Source: JALORV01 sp035429805 (GTDB taxonomy: Bacteria > Pseudomonadota > Gammaproteobacteria > Burkholderiales > Burkholderiaceae_F). From it: a stretch of 64,000 bases of DNA. Positions 25,137-34,600 of the stretch are shown here, piece after piece (the stretch's first letter is position 1; the number at the start of each line of letters is the position of its first letter). The DNA is taken from contig DAOMFL010000001.1 in NCBI GenBank assembly GCA_035429805.1, positions 1 to 64,000 of the forward strand. The letters are read 5' to 3'. The notes below the pieces were generated by a model. The model ran no database searches. It saw only the letters and a program-made list of their open reading frames with translations, and had not been told where the DNA came from. Made by a program: the position numbers and the translations under genes.

Positions 25137-28100
25137 GCTTGGCGGCCGAGCCCGTGCGCGCGTAGCCGTTGTGCGATGTGGCTGACTGCCCACCGTGTCG
25201 CGGCCACCGACACAAGCCAGGCGCTGAGTCTGCGCGGAAGCAGCAGCAGCAGCGCGATCGTCCAGCGCGCAACCAGACCCGGAAGGACGAGTGCCAAGAC
25301 GTAGGCCGTACGCCGCCGCAGTGAGGCGCGTGCGCGGCGGCCGTCGCCGTCCGACGACGCGGGGTCGAACTGACCTGCTGGCCACTGTGGCTCCGGCTGC
25401 TGCCTTCGCGCTGTGCCCAGCAGAGGAATCAGCGGTACCTCTTCTTCGCCGACCGCAGAACTACCGAACGATGGATTGGATGCCGCCAGTGTCAGGTGGC
25501 GCTCGAGGAACCGTTGGCAATTCCGGCGGCCTAGCATGAAATCGTGATGTCGATAGCGCAGGCTGAGAAGGCCGCCGAAGGAACCCAACGCACCGCCCGC
25601 CAACGCCAAGTCGCCTTCTGCGCGTCGTCCATCGACGTTGCGAACCGCCGTCAGCAGGAACCGGCTGCGCGTGCCGGGATCAGACGCCAGCACGATCTCG
25701 CGCGTACTGAATCGCGCGTGATCCAGCAGTGCAGACACCGTGCTGGTGGCGCTCGCGGCTATCGAGTCGACGGGACGTGGCTGCCCCGTCCTGGCATCGA
25801 CCCGCGGATCAATCAGGATGACTGCGCGCCGCGCGAGGGTCGGGGCGCGAGCGTCGTGCCCGACGAAACCGGAAAGCTCGCGGCGCGCGAGCTCCACCGG
25901 AACGTCGTTCAACGCGCCGCCGTCCGCCGCGCTGAGGCTCCAGATTCCTAGCGGATCCTGCTGGCGTGCGCCCCAGTCCGGCGGGACGACCTTCAGGTCA
26001 ACTGACAGTCCTGCACTGCTTGAATTCGCGACGATGATCGGCTGGTAGAGGTAGTGCCAAGCCGGCCGGCGCAGTTCCACGGCGGGAAAGGCGACCGGAA
26101 AGGCACTCGTCGCACGGACGAAGTCCCAAGCGCCGTCGAAGGAAACGCCGGCCGAGACGCATTGGCCCGGATCCATTGCTGCGGCCGAGTGAAGTTCGAT
26201 CCGGAATGCATCAGGCCAAGCCGTGTCGGGGGAAGGGGACGAATGGTAGTAGTACTCGATTCGCACATAGTCCTCGTGCCGAACGAAACCCTGGCCGAGT
26301 CTGCTGTTGCCCTCGGTTCCGAATCGGTAGGGAACGCCCATCAGGTTGGTTAGCGCCAGCAGCACCGTCAGTGGTTCATTGACCCAGGGCCGCGGATCGG
26401 AGCGAGGCAGGTCGCGCGGAAACGGATCGGTGTCAGGTCCCGGATGCAGGAGCGAACGCAGCCTCGGTTCGACATCGCTCGGCGTTGCACACAGTCCGTC
26501 GAGATCGAATCCCAGCACCCACAGGCGATAGAGCGGATTGCGCGACATCTCGTCAGGCGGATCGGCGGCCGATGTCAGTGACTGCGGTGCGAACCGGTGC
26601 GCCACCGCCCGAGCCAGCGTGGCGGCACATGCGCCGCCTCCCGAACTGCCAGCCAACGCGCGCAGCTGTACGCGATGCGCCGGGCAGGCCGATGAAGTCC
26701 GCTCGGCATCCCATTGGTCGAGGGCCTCGATCAGGAAGTCGATCACGCCGGCGGTGTAGGCTCCCGCGGCGACCGTACCCGCGAGTGTCAACGCGATCTC
26801 GAACGTTCCGGCCGGAGGCTCGGGCCGGTTGCGGACTTCCGGTTGCGCAAACCACTCCTCCGCGCCCTGCAGTGTGCGGCGGTCGGATCCTCCGGATCCC
26901 GTCGCGCGCAGGATGAGGTAATCCAGTGCTTTCAGTCCCGGCATGAAGAAGTACCCTCCTCCGATGACTCTCGTGAGCTCCGGGAGCGACGGCAGGCGGC
27001 TGCCGATCGGTTCGTATCCGGCAGCCGAGAAGGGACGCTCGGTTTCACCGATGATCGGATCAGACTCGCCGGCGAGATCGGCGAACGTCGGACTGGCAAT
27101 CCAGCGACTCTGCACGAATTCGAACTGGCGTTCGAGGTCGGCGTTGAGCGCGACGAAAAAGAGCCCGGCCCCGCAGTCGTTCTGAACGGCGACCTCGACG
27201 CAAGGCGCGTTTGCGCGCTGGCACGGGGCCGACTCGCGATAGGCGCGTCCCCGGCGCAGCAGTCGATGCAGCTTCGAAGCAAAGACGCCGGATTCATGGT
27301 CCCAGCCCAGCGCGTCGCGCGGATTGCCCCTCCGGATGTGGGAGCCCCTCGGACAGTGAAAGCCCTCGAGGTCGTCGAGGCGGAACAGGAAGTCGTTCAA
27401 GTCGCTCGTTGCGTGCTCGGTCGGGCACGCCAGGATCGGCCTGCCATCCTTGTGACGGCCCATCATCCGCTCGACGGGCGTCGGTTTGGCCCGACCGGCG
27501 CGACGGCCTAACTCGGCCTCGAGTTCTCTCAGCCGCGCAAGGTCCTGCCTGATCTGCCGAACTGCGAGATAGGTGCCGTTCCTGGCAAAGGCTGTCTCGT
27601 CATTGTCCGCGAATCTCTTGAAGCCGCTCGCATCCGGACAGTAGGCGTCCTCACCGTAGACGTTGACATGCCCGAGCAGGAACTCGCCAGCGCTGACCAC
27701 GTCGGGCCCGTCGCCCGGTTTCGAATCGAACTCGGCGATCCTCGGCTGTGAGAGCCCGTCCCTGAATCCGAAGGGCTCGACGCCCGCGCCGATGTAATAC
27801 GGGCACGTGTCGACAATCTGAACAACGCGCAGGCCATGCGCTGCCAGGCGCTGTCGGTCGGGATTCAGTGGCCCGGGGTCCCAGTCGACGAATGGGGCGT
27901 CGTGGAAGTGGGCAACGAGGATATGAACTTCCGTCTCATCCCGTTGCGCGGCATCGAGGCGGATATCGCCCCAGCGCCAGGCGCGGCGATCACGGTCGCC
28001 CAGCAGACGGGCACGCTCGGGCGACGCCATTGCTCCCGCAAAGGCCGTCGGGAACGGATAGTCGGGATGTTCGTCGAGCCCCAGCCGGCACAGTCCCTGA

Positions 28101-28345
28101 AAGCTGAATGCCAGCTGAACCGCTTCGGAGACGCCACGCCGGCCCTCCGGCGACCCATCACTTGTTCCGACGTCGTTGAGGCACTTGATGAGCCCGCGCG
28201 TTTTCAGGTCATCGAGCCAGGCCGCTGCGCGCCTGACATCGTCGATGCCGAGCAACAGGTAGCGGCAATGCGTCAGCCACTTGAAACCTGTCCCGAGCAG
28301 CGCCTGAACATCGCCGCCTTCCTGATCGCGGTTGAACCGGTTCAT
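25133..28345 (-). CDS. DyP-type haem peroxidase fused to a patatin-like phospholipase
   Basis: A 1070-residue, uninterrupted two-enzyme protein. Residues about 1-480 are a dye-decolorizing peroxidase: the G193-F-R-D196-G197 (GXXDG) motif with the catalytic Asp, the haem-binding C331-P-R-G-S-H336-I-R-R-G-N-P, a distal R-R365-G, and DLERQFEFVQSRW. Residues about 515-950 are patatin-like: an oxyanion-type loop GTVAAGAYTAGV (523-534), nucleophile S568 in G566-S-S-G-G, D808-G-G as the dyad partner, and ATSAFPVAFPAVEL. The end (1013-1055) has hydrophobic helices that could anchor it. There is no signal peptide. ATG 28345 overlaps the preceding stop (ATGA). The activities follow from family motifs; why they are joined is unknown, though peroxidative handling of released acyl chains is plausible. 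Confidence 0.85.
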   Translation of the reverse strand: MNRFNRDQEGGDVQALLGTGFKWLTHCRYLLLGIDDVRRAAAWLDDLKTRGLIKCLNDVGTSDGSPEGRRGVSEAVQLAFSFQGLCRLGLDEHPDYPFPTAFAGAMASPERARLLGDRDRRAWRWGDIRLDAAQRDETEVHILVAHFHDAPFVDWDPGPLNPDRQRLAAHGLRVVQIVDTCPYYIGAGVEPFGFRDGLSQPRIAEFDSKPGDGPDVVSAGEFLLGHVNVYGEDAYCPDASGFKRFADNDETAFARNGTYLAVRQIRQDLARLRELEAELGRRAGRAKPTPVERMMGRHKDGRPILACPTEHATSDLNDFLFRLDDLEGFHCPRGSHIRRGNPRDALGWDHESGVFASKLHRLLRRGRAYRESAPCQRANAPCVEVAVQNDCGAGLFFVALNADLERQFEFVQSRWIASPTFADLAGESDPIIGETERPFSAAGYEPIGSRLPSLPELTRVIGGGYFFMPGLKALDYLILRATGSGGSDRRTLQGAEEWFAQPEVRNRPEPPAGTFEIALTLAGTVAAGAYTAGVIDFLIEALDQWDAERTSSACPAHRVQLRALAGSSGGGACAATLARAVAHRFAPQSLTSAADPPDEMSRNPLYRLWVLGFDLDGLCATPSDVEPRLRSLLHPGPDTDPFPRDLPRSDPRPWVNEPLTVLLALTNLMGVPYRFGTEGNSRLGQGFVRHEDYVRIEYYYHSSPSPDTAWPDAFRIELHSAAAMDPGQCVSAGVSFDGAWDFVRATSAFPVAFPAVELRRPAWHYLYQPIIVANSSSAGLSVDLKVVPPDWGARQQDPLGIWSLSAADGGALNDVPVELARRELSGFVGHDARAPTLARRAVILIDPRVDARTGQPRPVDSIAASATSTVSALLDHARFSTREIVLASDPGTRSRFLLTAVRNVDGRRAEGDLALAGGALGSFGGLLSLRYRHHDFMLGRRNCQRFLERHLTLAASNPSFGSSAVGEEEVPLIPLLGTARRQQPEPQWPAGQFDPASSDGDGRRARASLRRRTAYVLALVLPGLVARWTIALLLLLPRRLSAWLVSVAATRWAVSHIAQRLRAHGLGRQA

Positions 28346-30354
28346 GACTCGAGCGCCCTCAGCAGCTGGTCGTCCTTGACGGGTGTGCGCACCCCGGTGA
28401 TCGCCTCACGCAGCCGCGATGAGCGCCGGACGTCCTGAGCCGTCCGGGTGTAGGCCTCGAATCGATAAAGATGCGGCAGCATGCCGTCGCGCGCGTAGGT
28501 CTTGAACCATTGCTCATACTTGCAGCCGCCGAATGCCCACATGTGGGTCGGTGGGAAACCACGCCCGTGCAGGACCTGCGGATGGCCTGGCACGGCAGCC
28601 GCCCGCGGCCGCAGTTCGGTCCAGCGCCAGAAAAGATTGATGCCTTCCGACGCGCCGTTGATGAACTCGTCGAGGTAGCCGCCGAAGCTGCCGTCGTAGT
28701 TGCTGCAGAAAAGCAGGCGGCGGCCGCCGTCGATCACGTACCAGTGGCCGAAGCGGATGCCCTCGGCGTTACCAAGCGTGCCTTCGGTGAACACCGTGTG
28801 TCCGAGGTACGTCACCAATCGAAGAAAGTAACGCAACCAAAAGGCATTCCAGCGGATGTTCGACTTCACATCGGTGAGATTGAATATGTGATTGACGCGA
28901 CCGTCCTGCGCAAGTTCTCCTTCGCACCGGACAACCAGCGGGTGGACCTGATGTCCGCGCGCCAGAGGTTCATGTGGCGGGGCCCAGCGATCCAGCTTCT
29001 TCGCCGCCACGTGTTCGGCAAATGGCGGCAGCCGGATCACTCGAGCCAGCATAAGCCCGATCAGTGTGAAAGCCAGAAACAGGAGCACCACGATCGCGTC
29101 GATCGGAGGCACGCCGAAGAGAGTCGTTTCGCTCAGTCTCGTGGGAAGCTCCATGCCCGCACGAGCGCCGTGCTCGACGAGGAAGGTTAGTGCGACGTGC
29201 ACGATCAGGCCACCCGCGAGAATCAAGCTGCCCATCAGAGCAGCGACACCGGCGAGTCCTAGCCATGGCGGGGAAAGCAGCAGCGCTACGACGAACCCGA
29301 CACCGACGGCGGCCCACACCACTGCGTAAACCAGCAGTGCCAGCACGCCGATGAGCACGAGGACCTCCAGCGCCCCAAGAAATCCGAGCATGTTGTCGAT
29401 ACCGAAGTACAGGAGGCAGCCAATGATTGCCGGACCAAGGATCATGGCGAACAGGAGGACTGCGAAGGCTGCCAGTGTTGCCACGCGGATCGCGGAGACC
29501 GCCACGAATAGCACCAGGACCGTCAGCAGCGTCAGCGCGCTCGCGAACCCCGCCGCCCACGTGCCCCACTGCGCGTAGTCCCCGAACACGAGGGGCGTAT
29601 CGAGCAGTTGCCGCCAATCGACGACTGCGAGGAACGGGACCAGCGCCAGCAAGCCGGCAAATGCCAGCGCGGCTAGAGTGGCCGGCAGCACGGCGAGAAG
29701 CCCAATGCCCGGGAACACTACACGAACACCCGGAAGCGGCAGGCTCACCAGCACAAGAACAGCGCGGACGGGTCCTGACATCCAGGCACTTCGCCACAAG
29801 CTCCGTCGTGTCTCCTCCGCGGCCCAGCGAAACTTCGGGTTGGCGCCTGCCCACTCCGCGACTCGCCGCGCCACCTGGCTGCGCGTTTCGCCCGGTGCCG
29901 GTGGATTCTGTTGCAGCCACGATCGGGCCGCTTCGAAGAGCTTCCACTCGGCCACGATCTGCCCGACTGTCCGGTCGCGCGCACCGACGAAGCCACCGTC
30001 GGCGCCGCGCAAATCGCGCAGCAGCAGGTCGTGCAGGGCAGTCGCCTTCACCCGTGCGCACGCATCGGCCGCCATCGTGAGGCAGCCTTCGTAGATCGGC
30101 CACAGCACCTCGAAGCCGACCCCAAGCAAGCGGGAGATCAGTTCGTCGTGCGTGACACCCGGGTCAACCGCCAGTTCCAGCGCCAGAATCGGCTGCGTCT
30201 CGCCCTGGCACGGCGGCAGCAGCGCAAAAGCCGCGAAGTGAATGCAACCGACATTCCCGAACATGCGGCCGAGGTCGTCCTTGCGCGACTCGATGAGTTT
30301 CGCGGCGCCGCCATCGTGGCGCGTCAGGATGCAGGTCAACTGTTCCTGGATCAT
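28342..30354 (-). CDS. Multi-pass membrane protein with two related soluble ends, unknown function
   Basis: A 670-residue protein I do not recognise by name. A soluble N-terminal part (1-190) is followed by six to eight hydrophobic helices (about 195-440) and a soluble C-terminal part (445-670). The ends look related: 'CIHFAAFALLPP...PILALELAVDPG' (37-66) resembles 'IRFGHWYVIDGGRRLLFCSNYDGS' in its I-x-F-x-x-aromatic start, internal ILx/LLF strand and closing D-x/D-G (533-556). This suggests a duplicated alpha+beta (ferredoxin-like or EthD/DyP-type barrel) unit split by a membrane domain. It lies 9 nt after the P450-like gene and overlaps the DyP-patatin gene by 4 nt, so it is probably a partner of those enzymes at the membrane. 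Confidence 0.7.
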   Translation of the reverse strand: MIQEQLTCILTRHDGGAAKLIESRKDDLGRMFGNVGCIHFAAFALLPPCQGETQPILALELAVDPGVTHDELISRLLGVGFEVLWPIYEGCLTMAADACARVKATALHDLLLRDLRGADGGFVGARDRTVGQIVAEWKLFEAARSWLQQNPPAPGETRSQVARRVAEWAGANPKFRWAAEETRRSLWRSAWMSGPVRAVLVLVSLPLPGVRVVFPGIGLLAVLPATLAALAFAGLLALVPFLAVVDWRQLLDTPLVFGDYAQWGTWAAGFASALTLLTVLVLFVAVSAIRVATLAAFAVLLFAMILGPAIIGCLLYFGIDNMLGFLGALEVLVLIGVLALLVYAVVWAAVGVGFVVALLLSPPWLGLAGVAALMGSLILAGGLIVHVALTFLVEHGARAGMELPTRLSETTLFGVPPIDAIVVLLFLAFTLIGLMLARVIRLPPFAEHVAAKKLDRWAPPHEPLARGHQVHPLVVRCEGELAQDGRVNHIFNLTDVKSNIRWNAFWLRYFLRLVTYLGHTVFTEGTLGNAEGIRFGHWYVIDGGRRLLFCSNYDGSFGGYLDEFINGASEGINLFWRWTELRPRAAAVPGHPQVLHGRGFPPTHMWAFGGCKYEQWFKTYARDGMLPHLYRFEAYTRTAQDVRRSSRLREAITGVRTPVKDDQLLRALES

Positions 30355-30363
30355 CGTCGAGCG

Positions 30364-31590
30364 CTAACCGAATTTCAGATACATCCTGCTGATCACGGGG
30401 CCGTCGTACTCCATCCGCCGGCCCCAGCGATGCGCCCAGCGAAGGTTTGGAAGCAGCAACAGACCGGCGAGTGCGCTTACCAGGATCTCGACGACATGCT
30501 CCTTGGCGATGCATGCGCGCTCGCCCGAGCCGAACATCAGGAAGCGATCGTCCTGTGCCGGCGCGGAGGCGGCCTGGTCGTCGAGCGCGCCAATGACGAG
30601 CAGGATCAACTCGCTGCCGGCCGCTGCTTGGCCCGGCGGAAAGCCTTCTCCGACGGAGAACGACGCGTTGCGCGGCACGAAGCGGGCGAGGATCGGAAAC
30701 GGCGGACGCCGGCTCAGCAGTTCGAGCACTGCGCCGCGGAGCGACGCCCGAAAGTCCGAATCGGTCCAGGCTTGGCCGTCCAGCTGCTTCGCCTGTGCCG
30801 CGAGGTCGGCGCATCGCTTTCGCTGCGAGGTCAGCAACTCCTGCATGCACAAGGCGCCGGCCTGAACTGTCGCCGGATGCGCGACCCACATCAGTCCGAC
30901 CGCATTGCGATGCGTGGCTTCGGGACACGACGGGCAATGCTGCGCCCACTCATGCCGCAGCGCCGCATGCGCGGCCGTCACCCGCTGGTTCACCGAAGCG
31001 CCGGCCTGAGCAGCAGCCTTGCGGTCCTTGTCCGACGCCACGGAGCCAATGATCAACTGCGCGCCCAGCGATCGGAGTTCGTGGAACAACGCGTTCGGCG
31101 ACTTGTCAGCCTCGGCTGGAGGCTTGATCTCCTTTGCCGCCGATGCACCGAGCGCTTCGGCGAGCGGCGCCCAGACAACGTGGGCCATGTAGTCGTCGAT
31201 CAAATCGAACGAGCCCGCCTGCGCCTCCCGCCGTCGCCCGATCAGCTCCGCGCTCACCCTCGCGCTTGCGGCACCGAACGCGTCGGGCGAACCGATCACG
31301 CGCCGGAGAAACGCGCGGTCGGCCTTCTGCCGAGTACCGGCCTCCATCCCGATGACAAAGTCTCCGGCGAGCATGTTGGGCGCCTGCGTCGTCGAAAAGC
31401 TCCATTGACGATGGAACACGGCCTTCACGGTGTCACGTCCGGCGACCACCCTGGCAATGCGTGCGAACGACGGCTTGCGTCGCAGGAAACGAGCAACCCT
31501 GCGCAGCAACTCGGGCTGGTGGTACAGGCGGCTGATAAGTGCATAGCGCAGGCGCCTGAACCGCGCGTCGCTTCCCAATCCGGCTTCCAT
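30364..31590 (-). CDS. Cytochrome P450-like protein, atypical
   Basis: A 408-residue protein with a P450 haem-binding loop F353-G-S-G-E-R-A-C360-I-A-K-E, where C360 would be the thiolate ligand. Upstream RRPPFPILARFVPR matches the region after the K helix, but ExxR reads E290-L-L-S293 with Arg one residue late. The I-helix region (229-242, N-A-V-G-L-M-W-V-A-H-P-A-T-V) has no A-G-x-x-T acid/alcohol pair for O2 activation. The spacing of N229, G232 and P239 is what I recall for CYP74 (allene oxide synthase/hydroperoxide lyase), so peroxide-type chemistry is a reasonable guess. ATG 31590 lies 10 nt after the cyclase-ATPase stop. Soluble; no ferredoxin gene is nearby. Confidence 0.7.
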   Translation of the reverse strand: MEAGLGSDARFRRLRYALISRLYHQPELLRRVARFLRRKPSFARIARVVAGRDTVKAVFHRQWSFSTTQAPNMLAGDFVIGMEAGTRQKADRAFLRRVIGSPDAFGAASARVSAELIGRRREAQAGSFDLIDDYMAHVVWAPLAEALGASAAKEIKPPAEADKSPNALFHELRSLGAQLIIGSVASDKDRKAAAQAGASVNQRVTAAHAALRHEWAQHCPSCPEATHRNAVGLMWVAHPATVQAGALCMQELLTSQRKRCADLAAQAKQLDGQAWTDSDFRASLRGAVLELLSRRPPFPILARFVPRNASFSVGEGFPPGQAAAGSELILLVIGALDDQAASAPAQDDRFLMFGSGERACIAKEHVVEILVSALAGLLLLPNLRWAHRWGRRMEYDGPVISRMYLKFG

Positions 31591-31600
31591 GAGGGGGCGC

Positions 31601-34600
31601 CTAACCTGATACGGACACGTGCTGGACCAGCGTCTGTCGCAGTTCGGCGCACAAGCGCAGGATGCGCACCATTCCGCACTGACGCGCCAGCGCTTCCGCC
31701 CGCTGCAATTGCGTCTGCGCAACGTCCGCTCCGCCGCCTGCGGACGCGATCCAGGCGAGCGTGAACGCGGCCTCCGCCTCGTGGCCGCGCTGACCATGAG
31801 CGGAGGCATAGTCGATCGCGGCAATGGCGGAGGTACGCGCTTCATCGTATTTGCCGCAGCCGGCCAGCGCGACCGCAAGGGCGTGCGACAGGTAGAACTC
31901 GTTGTAACGGCCACCCGCAAGGTGCAGACGCTCAGAGATCGCCACGCGCAGCCTTGCCGCAGCGTCCTTTGCGTTGCCGTTCAACGCAAGCGCCCAGCAC
32001 CACTCGGCGTACAGCGGCGGATACATGGTCGCCACGTCATTCGCGCGGCAGTACTGCAGCGCGGAGTCCATCCGCTCGACGGCTTCGTCGTACCTTCCGC
32101 CATCGATCAGAAGCCGACCCTGAACGAAATCGACCAGCGTGCGTGAAAAGGCGTGCTCGTGCCCGCTGAGTTCCCGATAAGCCTCGTCACAGGCACGCTG
32201 TGCAGCATCGAGATCGTCCATGCGCGCAAGGACTTCCGCCAGGAATACCTTGACATTGAGCCCCGCCAGTACAGCCCAGCCAGCCATGATGCGCCGCGCG
32301 CCCAGCTCCGGGCCAAAACTGGCCTCCACCTCGTGCGCATCTTCAAGTGCGAGCGCGTAGAGCCCAAGTCCGTGATGGATCATCATGCGGGCCTGCCCCG
32401 CCGCCATCTGCAGGCTGCGGCTGCCCGCAGTCACTGCCGCCGAAGCGGCCTCGCGCGCGACGTCGAGACCCTGTTCATAGCGTCCCTCAGTCCACAGCAT
32501 GACGGCGAGTTGAACGAGCACGGCGGCCTCGCGACGCGCGTCGCCGATCTGCCGGGCGATTCCCTTGGCTCGATCGAGGTTGCCCAGGATCTGTTCACCG
32601 CGACCAAGTGGGAGCAGCGCGCCCAGCGTTTCGGAAAGCAGGTCCAGCTCCAACGCTGACCGTGTCAGCGCGTCCTCGACATGTCGTGCTGCGTCCATCC
32701 CCTGCTCGAACGCCGCCAGCGCCTCTCGATTGGCGGACCGCGCGATCGACTGCGACATCGAACTGAGCGCAAAGGACGCAGCCTCCTCCCAGACCTCGCC
32801 GCTCAAGGCATGCTGGGCGAGTACCGCGGACTGGTCCGGCAGTCCGGCGCCGCCGAGTTCCTTGAGCGCCGAGAGGGCCGCCCGGTGCAGCGCCTTCCTC
32901 CGAGGCCGCGTCAAAGCGCGCGCCATGACCTCCTGGACCAACGAATGCCGGAATGACCAGTGTGACTCCAACTGTCCAGCGGCTTGCAGCAGCCCGGCCG
33001 CAGCGGCGAGCGCGAGGTGCCCACGGATCTCGTCCTCGCTCGACCCGCGCATCGAGGCGAGCACTGGAACAGACAGGGGCTCGCCGAGAACCGCAGCGGC
33101 CTCGAGTGTCGCCTTCGCCGGTGGCGGCAGCCTGTCGACGCGCGAGCCGATCACGACAGCAATCGAGGCCGGAATCCGCACTTTGGCGTCGGGACTCGCG
33201 CATCGATAGGCGCCCGGCGGCCCCACGAACGTTCCGTCGTCGATCAGCGTCATAACCATCTGCTCGAGATAGAACGGATTGCCGTCCGCCTTGGTAACCA
33301 GTCGATCGATCGGCGTCAGGAGTGACGGGTCCCGACCCAGCACTTCCCGTGCGATCGTCAGCATCTCGCGTCGCTCGAGCAGTCGAACCCGGTGCTCGCT
33401 GAACCAGTGCGCTTCCGCCCACGGTGGCTGGTAGCCATCGCGATAGGTGACACACAGGAAAATCGGGAGAGACTCGACGCGGCGAAGCACCTGCTCGAAC
33501 AATCGCTGACTTTCTCGATCGGCCGACATCAAGTCTTCGACGACGAGCAGCAACGGGCCCGACGCGACGCCACGCGTCAGGAGCCACTGCAACGCCTCGC
33601 CGATACGACGCCGGCGTTGACCCGGCGTCAGCGCCTTCCATGCAGAGCCGGGATCCCCCAGTCCGAGCAGATCGATGACGGCCGCGTTGTGCGCCGGCTC
33701 CGCTCCGACCCATGCATCGATCCACTGGTCCTGTCGGCCATCGGCTGTGTCGCTCTCGCTGCGGGGCTCGATCAGTTCTCGCATCAAATCGGCCACGACT
33801 GCGTACTGCACATGGCTCGTGTATCCGTGGGCACCGACGGCTCGTACGGAGAGGCCCCGGGCCGACTGCGTCCGGCAGAACTCTGCGATGACTCGCGACT
33901 TTCCGGCGCCGGCCTCGCCCCGCAATCCGACGCACCGCATTGCGCCCATCTGCACCGACGCGACCAGGCCGTCGAGTGTGCCTATCAGATCGTCGCGCCC
34001 CACCAGCGGCGCGGCGTGCCTCTGTCTGGCCAGCGGGGCGACGGCGGAGCGCAGAGCGAGTTCATAGAGCTCGATATCGGTGTCGACGCCCTCCAGCCGT
34101 CGCGCGCCGAGTCGTTTGGCGGTCAGGCGATGGTCCAGCAGCCTGAAGACATTGCCGCTGACCAAAACGCTACCCGGCGTGGCTGCCTGTTCGAGACGCT
34201 TGGCGACATGAACCGGAATCCCGTCCGCGCGATAGTGCGACGCGACGAATTCGGTCTCCCCGCTGACCACAACTTCACCGGCGTCGATGCCAACTCGTAC
34301 AGAGAACGATCGCGCGTCATCGCCGACACTTCGGTTCCACTCGATCGACCGGCGCTGGATGTCCTGGCCGGCAAGGCAGGCACGAAGCGCATAGTCCTCG
34401 TCGGCGCTTGGCGCGCCGAACAGCGCGAGCACGCCGTCGCCCAGTGTCTGGCTGATCGTCCCACCGTAGGCGCCGACGGCCGCCTTCATCAGGCCGAGCG
34501 CCTGATCGAGGTAGTGTCGCGCCTCTTCCGGATCCGACCTGGCGACGCGCTGCGTGGAACCGCAAACGTCAGCAAAAAGCACGGCGACCTGCTTGCGCTC

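Noticed and set aside
25133..28345. DyP-patatin fusion as a possible frameshift or assembly artefact
   Set aside because: The frame is open throughout, both domains have intact motifs, the linker (about 480-515) is short and ordinary, and the ATGA coupling with the preceding gene is intact. I keep it as real, pending read support.
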